A stretch of DNA of 10,759 nt. It comes from JAJYTL01 sp046705265 (GTDB taxonomy: Bacteria > Pseudomonadota > Alphaproteobacteria > Ferrovibrionales > Ferrovibrionaceae). Below, piece after piece: positions 6,298-10,759 of the stretch (its first letter is position 1; the number at the start of each line of letters is the position of its first letter). The notes under the pieces are model-generated. The model made no database searches. It worked only from the letters and a program-made list of their open reading frames with translations, and was not told the origin of the DNA. The stretch lies in assembly GCA_046705265.1 (NCBI GenBank), contig JBJKQL010000013.1:1-10759 (forward strand). The letters run 5' to 3'. Made by a program: the position numbers and the translations under genes.

Positions 6298-7851
6298 TCA
6301 CCCAACCTGTCGTTCCCTGTTCTCCCAAAATGGACGTCTCAGTTCCCGTTTTAGAATTTTTCCGGCGCCTGTCATCGGCAGGGGATCTGTCCGAACTTCG
6401 ACGCTGCGCGGGCATTTGTAGGCGGCGATCCGCGCCTTGCAGAAGGCGGTCAGGTCTCCAGCATCGAGTGCGGTTTCGGGTGCCACAACGACCACGGCAT
6501 GCACTGCCTCGCCCCACCTTGGATCTGGGATACCTATGACCGCGCACTGCAGGATGCCGGGATACTGTGCAACCACGTTCTCGACTTCAATTGAGTAGAC
6601 GTTTTCGCCGCCTGTGATGATCATATCCTTCATGCGATCCACCACGTAGACGAAGCCATCCACGTCCATGTAACCCCCGTCGCCCGTGTGCATCCAGCCG
6701 CCGGCTAGCGCTTTTGCCGTTTCATCGGGCCGATTCCAATAGCCCATCATCACGTTGTCGCCACGAACGACAATTTCGCCGACGTTTCCATAGGGAACGG
6801 CTCGGTCATTCTCATCGACAATTCGCACTTCGACGCCGACTGCGGCACGTCCCGCGGAGCGGCATCGCCCTTTCTCACGGCTGGTTCCGACGTGCTCTTC
6901 TGCGGGTAAGATCGTAGCGATCGGTGCAAGCTCCGTCATGCCGTAAGCCTGTACGAAAAGGACCCCGGGCAGGCGCGCAATTGCACGGTCAAGCACCGCT
7001 TCGGAAATCGGTGACCCGCCGTAAGCGATCTGCTGCAGGCTCGAGAGATCGCGTTCGGCGATTGCCGGATGATCGACAAACATCTGGATCATTGTCGGGA
7101 CAAGTAGCGTATGAGTAACGCGGAAGCGCTCAATTGCAGCCGCCAAGGCTTCCGGAGCGAATGCCTTGATCGTGACGTTCGTTCCCGCGCCTAGAAAAGT
7201 GCTGTACATGCCCGCGCAATTTGCAATGTGAAACATGGGGGCGGCATGAAGGTAAGTCGCCTCCCGACTTGATAATTCGGCAATGCCAACCAAGGCATTG
7301 AACATCAGGTTGTCATGGCTCAACATGACGCCTTTCGGAAACCCGGTTGTCCCGCCGGTATAAAATATGCCGGCAAGATCACTTCGGTCCGCCATAACGT
7401 CAGGAATCGGCTCGGCGGATGTGAGCAATGTTTCATAGCCGACAATGCCGTCGGGAGGGTCTCCGTCATCGGCATGAAGGAGCGCGAGCGCGGGAATTGC
7501 CGCGGCGAGTGCTTTACCCGCTCCGATGAAAGCGTCGTCTGCCACTAACACCTTGGCGCCGCAGTCTTCCAGGGCATACCGGTTTTCCGCCACGCTCCAG
7601 CGGATGTTGAGCGGCACGATAACAAATCCCGCCCATGCCGTTGCGAGATAGAGTTCGAGGTAACGGCGACCGTTTAGCATAAGAACGGCAACCCTATCGC
7701 CTTTCTCTAGGCCGAGTTTTTGCAGTGCGCCCGCGACGCACCCGGTCCTCTCCGCAAGATCGGCCCATGTCCATTGCCGCTCGGCTTCAAGTATCGCGAT
7801 ACCACGAGGGTTGACTTGAATAGCCCGTCTGAGCCCCAGAGTGATGTTCAT
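6298..7851 (-). CDS. AMP-forming acyl-CoA synthetase/ligase (517 aa)
   Basis: The protein belongs to the ANL superfamily of adenylate-forming enzymes, which activate a carboxylic acid with ATP and pass it to coenzyme A. The phosphate-binding loop is FYTGGTTGFPKG (163-174). YGMTE is at 303-307, the TGD aspartate region at 389-391, the hinge DRMKDMIITGGENVYS at 405-420, and the C-terminal catalytic lysine region LPMTGAGKILKREL at 491-504 (K498 likely). Length and domain order are complete. No signal or membrane segment is seen. Substrate could be a medium- or long-chain fatty acid or an aromatic acid; sequence alone does not decide. The ATG at 7851 has GGGAG about 12 nt upstream and the family N-terminus follows directly. 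It sits upstream of the disrupted cyclase and may supply CoA esters to a pathway using the small neighbouring enzymes. Confidence 0.94.
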   Translation of the reverse strand: MNITLGLRRAIQVNPRGIAILEAERQWTWADLAERTGCVAGALQKLGLEKGDRVAVLMLNGRRYLELYLATAWAGFVIVPLNIRWSVAENRYALEDCGAKVLVADDAFIGAGKALAAAIPALALLHADDGDPPDGIVGYETLLTSAEPIPDVMADRSDLAGIFYTGGTTGFPKGVMLSHDNLMFNALVGIAELSSREATYLHAAPMFHIANCAGMYSTFLGAGTNVTIKAFAPEALAAAIERFRVTHTLLVPTMIQMFVDHPAIAERDLSSLQQIAYGGSPISEAVLDRAIARLPGVLFVQAYGMTELAPIATILPAEEHVGTSREKGRCRSAGRAAVGVEVRIVDENDRAVPYGNVGEIVVRGDNVMMGYWNRPDETAKALAGGWMHTGDGGYMDVDGFVYVVDRMKDMIITGGENVYSIEVENVVAQYPGILQCAVIGIPDPRWGEAVHAVVVVAPETALDAGDLTAFCKARIAAYKCPRSVEVRTDPLPMTGAGKILKRELRRPFWENRERQVG

Positions 7852-7974
7852 CGCTGTTCGTCTCCCTCGGCACGGCTATTAGCTTAGTGGGCCGGAATGC
7901 GCTTTTGAGCATCGGGCAGCGGCGCGCCCTATTTAGGCCGATCAGTCGGGCAAAAAGGGGCGCACGCCGTGCCT

Positions 7975-8097
7975 CTACTCCTTCAGAAACGAGGCCAAGG
8001 CAATTTCATAATCCGCGTGCACAAACTGGTACCTTCGTCCCGTCACACCTGGATCTGTGACCCAAGTGCCGGCGGGGGACTGCGCCGCTGCTGGATT
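7975..8097 (-). pseudogene. possible C-terminal coding remnant downstream of the 103-aa gene
   Basis: Just past the stop of the 103-aa gene, a different minus-strand frame reads AGTWVTDPGVTGRRYQFVHA then DYEIALASFLKE and stops at TAG 7977-7975. The composition (balanced acidic, aromatic and aliphatic residues) is more protein-like than the usual background here. There is no start codon with a ribosome binding site, so it may be the tail of a lost gene or a frameshifted extension. I do not recognise a family. Confidence 0.22.
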
Positions 8098-8197
8098 CCT
8101 AGGGCAGGAGCGGCATCGTTTCCTTAATGGCTTCAGGGACGCTCAATCCGACCTGCACTTCGACAGTGCCCCCGGAAATTCGGCTCGTGAAAAATGC
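8066..8197. repeat. diverged direct repeat, copy A
   Basis: This copy matches 2856-2988 in the same orientation at roughly 84 percent over the best 100 bases. It covers the last 33 codons of the 103-aa gene and about 30 bases after its stop. Confidence 0.75.
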
Positions 8198-8410
8198 GCT
8201 GCGGTGCGCTTGACGTTGGAGGCACTCACCGACCTTGTCATCCGGTACGTCGAACAGGGAGAGCACATTCAGGCCAGTTGCATCGTGGTATGCAATTGAG
8301 CCTAGTTCCTTCATGTAGTCCGGCCGCTTAGGCATCTGAGGAGAGGTGTAAACCTCAGTCGCCTGCTTAATGACATGACCGGGATATCGAACGTGCAACA
8401 TGAGCCTCAT
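8099..8410 (-). CDS. unknown 103-aa protein, possible small alpha/beta fold
   Basis: I do not recognise the family. The protein opens with a strand (RLMLHVRYPGH), has a lysine/proline segment (SPQMPKRPDYMKELGS), then YHDATGLNVLSLFDVPDDKV and an amphipathic helix, and ends in SRISGGTVEVQVG with VPEAIKETMPLLP. The strand-helix-strand plan, with a D-V-P-D turn after the third strand, recalls GYD-like or other dimeric alpha/beta barrel proteins; this is inference from pattern only. No signal peptide or membrane segment is present. The start at 8410 is fixed by AAGGAGG 5 nt upstream, the strongest ribosome binding site in the window besides the methyltransferase. The 3' end is duplicated as a relic at 2888-3052, which argues that this is a real gene with at least one former paralogue. 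Confidence 0.8.
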   Translation of the reverse strand: MRLMLHVRYPGHVIKQATEVYTSPQMPKRPDYMKELGSIAYHDATGLNVLSLFDVPDDKVGECLQRQAHRSAFFTSRISGGTVEVQVGLSVPEAIKETMPLLP

Positions 8411-8415
8411 ATCAT

Positions 8416-8422
8416 CCTCCTT
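8416..8422 (-). promoter_or_regulatory. strong ribosome binding site for the 103-aa gene
   Basis: AAGGAGG on the minus strand, 5 nt before the ATG at 8410. It fixes the start of an otherwise unrecognised gene and supports it being translated. Confidence 0.75.
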
Positions 8423-8471
8423 CTGGAATTATAGATTGCTACGATATTGAGAATGCAGCCTCCGATACGGG

Positions 8472-8699
8472 TTAAATTGGCGGCAACCGACGAAGCGGCG
8501 AGGAGGGAGGTGCCAAAGCGGCCATTGCCCGATACACGGCCGCGACCACCGCGACTGGAGAATCTCCGGAAAGATCGCAAGCCCTCAGCGTCATAAGCCC
8601 GGCCTCCAGCATCGCGGGTGTTACCACGGCGTCAGCACGGGCGGAGGCCAGTTCTTCGAGAGCCTGCGCCGAGGTCTTTTGTACGCTTGCCTCCGTCAA
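8472..8699 (-). CDS. unknown 75-aa protein, translationally coupled to the methyltransferase
   Basis: The frame overlaps the methyltransferase stop by four bases (TTGA: TTG start at 8699-8697 within CCT TGA). GAGG lies 9 nt upstream of the TTG, which suits coupled translation. The last half reads VVTPAMLEAGLMTLRACDLS then DSPVAVVAAVYRAMAAL. This is a pattern I associate with short alphaproteobacterial hypothetical proteins having an acidic helix followed by a Y/F-RAMAA helix. An in-frame GTG at 8741 would give an 89-aa protein but lacks a ribosome binding site and would start inside the methyltransferase. No domain is recognised. It is probably a small helical partner or accessory protein of the methyltransferase, inferred from position only. 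Confidence 0.6.
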   Translation of the reverse strand: MTEASVQKTSAQALEELASARADAVVTPAMLEAGLMTLRACDLSGDSPVAVVAAVYRAMAALAPPSSPLRRLPPI

Positions 8700-9526
8700 G
8701 GCACCGTTCCTCGAATGAAATAGAGTGTGGTGTAACTGCACGTATCCGGCCGGTCCTGATATGCCAAGAACGCGTCCGCGAGCGTGTCAGCTGCCGCCTG
8801 GCTGCCAAGGATTTTGGCGCCGTATGGCCTCCCGGCCGTGAACTGGTGCACCCAGTTTTCACGGCGCGCGGGATCGATGGAGCCTACGACGGTGAACACA
8901 CGATCGGATTCGCAATCCACCTCGATATTCCAGAGCCCGTTTTCCCTGAACATTTCCGGTGTCTTGCGTCCCGAGAACGGGTCGACCAGTAGAGGAAATA
9001 CTTTTTCCAGTGCAGGCTGAAGAGCCGGATCGACAGGCCAATGAGTCACGGCAAATCCGTCGACGTTCGCGCAAACGACCTGACCGCCGGGCTTGGTCAC
9101 ACGGCGGAACTCGGCAACCGCCAATTTTGGTTCCTTTAGCCAATGGAGGAGGTATTTTGACCAGACGAGGTCGAAGTGGGAATCGGGAAAAGGCAGGTCG
9201 AAAATATCGCCGATTCGGAATTCGACATTGACCAAGTTTTCCTGTGCTGCGCGCTCACGCGCATAAGCGATATAGTCAGCGTTGATGTCGACACCCACAA
9301 CGGTAGCATCCGAGTGCGTGGAGGCGAGGAGGCGCGCCATCGATCCGGAACCGCACCCGGCGTCAAGGATATGCGCCTTCACCGGGACGGAAAAATAATT
9401 CAGGTGTCGTGGCAGATCGGCGAGGGAAGCCTGTTTCTCCAAGCGATCGCATTCAGTCGAGCTGTGAATTACGTAGGGACGAGAATGCCGGCCGAGAGGC
9501 TGTCCGTTGCCATTCTCTGTCGTCAT
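8696..9526 (-). CDS. SAM-dependent class I methyltransferase (276 aa)
   Basis: The protein is a Rossmann-fold methyltransferase of the UbiE/Methyltransf_11/25 kind. Motif I is ILDAGCGSGSMARLLA (53-68), the acidic post-I strand ends VVGVDIN (76-82), FRIGDIFDLPFPD (103-115) is the adenine-binding loop, and FDLVWSKYLLHWL (118-130) with a following RVTKPGGQVV (142-151) completes the core. It transfers a methyl group from S-adenosylmethionine to an unknown acceptor, probably a small molecule. The ATG at 9526 is chosen over an in-frame start at 9613 because AGGAGG stands 7 nt before it; the 29 extra residues are low-complexity. Its stop overlaps the start of the next gene, so both are probably translated from one message. 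The family is sure and the acceptor is unknown. Confidence 0.93.
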   Translation of the reverse strand: MTTENGNGQPLGRHSRPYVIHSSTECDRLEKQASLADLPRHLNYFSVPVKAHILDAGCGSGSMARLLASTHSDATVVGVDINADYIAYARERAAQENLVNVEFRIGDIFDLPFPDSHFDLVWSKYLLHWLKEPKLAVAEFRRVTKPGGQVVCANVDGFAVTHWPVDPALQPALEKVFPLLVDPFSGRKTPEMFRENGLWNIEVDCESDRVFTVVGSIDPARRENWVHQFTAGRPYGAKILGSQAAADTLADAFLAYQDRPDTCSYTTLYFIRGTVP

Positions 9527-9882
9527 GTTGGAACCTCCTCGTCCTGTGGGGGCTTTAGGCCGAACTCCGGAAAGGGCTGAATTGGCCGACAAAAAGAGGG
9601 TGGCGGAGGGCAACTACGCTGCGCTGAGCGAGTATCCAATCCAATGGCTCTCGATTGCCTCTGAGCCGGACGGTTGCCTGCATCGCAACGGTTAGCCAGT
9701 GTGGCGCGATGAAGATGCCGGGTGCGTTCGATTTGCTGCAGGCATTGTGCCCCCTGGTCCTCAGGTTCAGATAACTCAGAGATTCCGAACCACCGCGCGA
9801 TGTCCTCGCTTTAGGCGGAGCGGGGCCATCATGTGGAGCCTCTAATCTTGGTGCCAAGGTTGAGTGCCTCCCATTTCGGTCA
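9527..9882. other. intergenic stretch with no recognised gene
   Basis: It holds the ribosome binding site of the methyltransferase at 9534-9539. Frames on the minus strand stay open for up to 100 codons but show no family pattern and lack a ribosome binding site. A short CTTGG-TG-CCAAG inverted repeat at 9847-9858 lies about 25 nt past the ABM-like gene stop; it is too short to call a terminator. Confidence 0.4.
9534..9539 (-). promoter_or_regulatory. ribosome binding site that sets the methyltransferase start
   Basis: The minus strand reads AGGAGG 7 nt before the ATG at 9526, a near-ideal spacing that decides between this start and 9613. Confidence 0.75.
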
Positions 9883-10173
9883 TCAACCCTTGGGGAGATA
9901 CAACTCGAAGGTCCTTCTCGTCGGCGGCGCCTTCAGCAAGGTGCCCGCTTCCCGTTGTAAGAGCGGCACGATGCTGTTTGCGGCGGCATCCGCGTCCGCT
10001 CGCGTCCGCCATACGTAAAAGGCGCCGTACTGGCCGGTGTCGAAATCACCAAAGAAGGATACAGAATGAAACCCCTGCAAAGACGGGCAAAGCCGATTGA
10101 CCTGGTCGGCAAGACGCTCTGCCGTTTCACGCGTGCCGGGACCCAAGGTGAACTCGACAATTCGCACATACAT
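9883..10173 (-). CDS. ABM-like small protein, dimeric alpha/beta barrel fold (96 aa)
   Basis: The protein begins MYVRIVEFTLGPGTRETAER, the usual first strand and helix of antibiotic-biosynthesis-monooxygenase (ABM)-like domains. It continues with CPSLQGFHSVSFFGDFDTGQ and YGAFYVWRTRADADAAANS, then a final strand (TRRTFELYLPKG). Members of this fold act as cofactor-free monooxygenases, heme-degrading enzymes or ligand binders; the function here is not known. The start at 10173 is favoured because AAAGGAAA precedes it by about 5 nt and the fold begins there. The frame stays open upstream to 10338, but that part is not family-like. A dyad and promoter-like elements lie about 200 nt upstream. No signal peptide is seen. 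Confidence 0.85.
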   Translation of the reverse strand: MYVRIVEFTLGPGTRETAERLADQVNRLCPSLQGFHSVSFFGDFDTGQYGAFYVWRTRADADAAANSIVPLLQREAGTLLKAPPTRRTFELYLPKG

Positions 10174-10370
10174 TGGCGTTTCCTTTGTTTCATTCACGAG
10201 CGCAGGAGTGCTCGACGGTGCGAGGAGGCCAAGCTCGAAACAAATCGTGGAAAAGCTTTGCATAGGTGTGATACCCAGCGTCGATCGCGGTCCTCTTTCT
10301 GATTTCAGCGAAAATGCCCGCCTCGGGATCGGTGCCAAAGCCCCGACGATCCGGTCGGATCGATGGTCAC

Positions 10371-10398
10371 CTTATGCGTGGGATTGGTCATCATTCAA
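10371..10398 (-). promoter_or_regulatory. candidate promoter of the ABM-like gene, overlapping a dyad
   Basis: On the minus strand, TTGAAT (10398-10393) and CATAAG (10376-10371) are 16 nt apart and each match consensus at four positions. The -35 candidate lies within the dyad at 10389-10408, so a bound regulator would block it. The leader to the ATG at 10173 would be about 190 nt. Confidence 0.35.
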
Positions 10399-10408
10399 AT
10401 GAATGATG
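10389..10408. promoter_or_regulatory. palindromic operator candidate, copy 2
   Basis: CATCATTCAAATGAATGATG is a perfect 9-bp-arm dyad around a 2-bp centre. Eighteen of its bases (10391-10408) recur on the minus strand at 2129-2146. It lies upstream of the ABM-like gene and overlaps its -35 candidate, as expected of a repressor site. Confidence 0.55.
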
Positions 10409-10410
10409 GG

Positions 10411-10422
10411 CCAAAATTTTGG
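10411..10422. repeat. 12-bp perfect palindrome CCAAAATTTTGG
   Basis: It stands 2 nt from the dyad at 10389-10408, on the upstream side with respect to the ABM-like gene. It could be a second regulator site or an AT-rich upstream element; no second copy is seen. Confidence 0.4.
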
Positions 10423-10470
10423 GGAAGCGGCCTGAGACGGATCGCATAGGTTAACCCAACTTGCGCAGAA

Positions 10471-10508
10471 TCGGCTATCGGCTTTAGACGAATCAAAGCC
10501 TTAGCCGA
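10471..10508. repeat. bulged inverted repeat downstream of the transposase fragment
   Basis: The arm TCGGCTATCGGCTTT (10471-10485) pairs with AAAGCCTTAGCCGA (10495-10508), with a small internal bulge and a 9-nt loop. It lies 33 nt past the stop of the transposase on the minus strand. No T run follows, so it may be a weak terminator or subterminal structure of the insertion sequence rather than an ordinary terminator. Confidence 0.45.
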
Positions 10509-10540
10509 AAAGTCGGCACTACATTTTTGAGGAGTTCGCT

Positions 10541-10759
10541 TCAGGCGCTGATCGCGAGAGCTGGCGGTTGGCATTCTTGGAGACGCATTCGCTTTGGCAA
10601 GACGATGCCGAGGCGATCGAGGAGCGCGGGCTGAGCGGCGTCGGGCTGAGTGACGCAGCGCAAGCGAATCTGGCCATGTGTTGCGGTCGGCAAAACGACG
10701 TCGTGCGACTGAATGCAGGCCAGCTCTTCGAGAACCGTCCGTGGCGAGTTTCCGAGGCC
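10541..10759 (-). CDS. C-terminal end of a DDE transposase, IS1634-like (5' part off the window)
   Basis: The 72 codons before TGA 10543-10541 read SPRTVLEELACIQSHDVVLP, THGQIRLRCVTQPD, and AAQPALLDRLGIVLPKRMRL. The block of a P-R-x-x-L-E-x-L-x-x-I-Q start, a D-V-x-L-P-T strand and a final LLDxLGxxLPKR helix is the C-terminal tail I associate with IS1634-family transposases. The catalytic region lies beyond the right edge. The stop is normal, so the tail is probably complete. The insertion-sequence boundary must lie between 10400 and 10540, but I cannot fix it without the other end. Confidence 0.65.
   Translation of the reverse strand, partial: GLGNSPRTVLEELACIQSHDVVLPTATHGQIRLRCVTQPDAAQPALLDRLGIVLPKRMRLQECQPPALAISA

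Noticed and set aside
6140..6547. Minus-strand frame of 135 codons after the ligase
   Set aside because: Most of it is an out-of-frame overlap of the ligase C-terminal coding part; the tail past 6298 has no start and no recognisable family.
8042..8061. Inverted repeat GTCACA-N8-TGTGAC as a possible CRP site
   Set aside because: CRP sites have TGTGA first and TCACA second with a 6-nt gap; here the arms are in reverse order. It is also too short and lacks a T run to be a terminator.
8428..8433. Perfect TATAAT on the minus strand just before the 103-aa gene
   Set aside because: It lies so close to the ATG that a transcript would start within the ribosome binding site; no -35 box stands at the right spacing.
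9555..9857. Minus-strand frame of 100 codons between ABM-like and methyltransferase genes
   Set aside because: It has no ribosome binding site, shows mixed composition and no family features, and overlaps the leader of the methyltransferase gene.

Overview
This is a GC-rich window that looks like an alphaproteobacterial accessory region, most likely from Bradyrhizobium or a relative in the Hyphomicrobiales. The clues are the class III cyclase genes with SAM/AAA or TolB/TPR extensions, the small SnoaL/NTF2, GYD and ABM-type proteins, and the IS630 and IS1634-like transposases. The assignment rests on protein style only. Every intact gene lies on the minus strand, so transcription runs from the right edge to the left. 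The only plus-strand coding trace is a decayed GYD-like relic.

Layout in the direction of transcription. The right edge holds the C-terminal end of a DDE transposase (10541-10759). Next comes a non-coding stretch with a bulged stem-loop, a 12-bp palindrome and a 20-bp perfect dyad, followed by an ABM-like small monooxygenase-fold gene (9883-10173). A SAM-dependent methyltransferase (8696-9526) is joined by a TTGA stop/start overlap to a 75-aa unknown protein (8472-8699). A 103-aa unknown protein with a strong ribosome binding site follows (8099-8410), then an AMP-forming acyl-CoA synthetase/ligase (6298-7851). A class III adenylate/guanylate cyclase gene with TolB-like and TPR regions comes next. 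It is cut in two by a complete 1124-bp IS630-family element (4642-5765), which has a TA target duplication and 27-bp imperfect inverted ends. Downstream lie a relic of the 103-aa gene's 3' end (2888-3052), two SnoaL-like NTF2-fold genes (2270-2701 and 1564-1965), the plus-strand GYD relic (1191-1460), and a second class III cyclase with an N-terminal SAM domain and the start of an AAA ATPase domain that runs off the left edge (1-935).

How the genes may work together. The ligase, methyltransferase, two SnoaL-like proteins, the ABM-like protein and the GYD-like relic are the kinds of small enzymes found around catabolic or tailoring pathways. The substrate cannot be read from sequence. The strongest regulatory lead is an 18-bp sequence built on the dyad TCATTCA-NN-TGAATGA. 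It occurs twice, about 8.2 kb apart, each time upstream of a minus-strand gene (the SnoaL-like gene at 1965 and the ABM-like gene at 10173), and could be a shared operator.

Signs of genome flux are an intact IS, part of another, a disrupted cyclase, and two decayed gene copies. I see no tRNA, rRNA, CRISPR array or phage gene.
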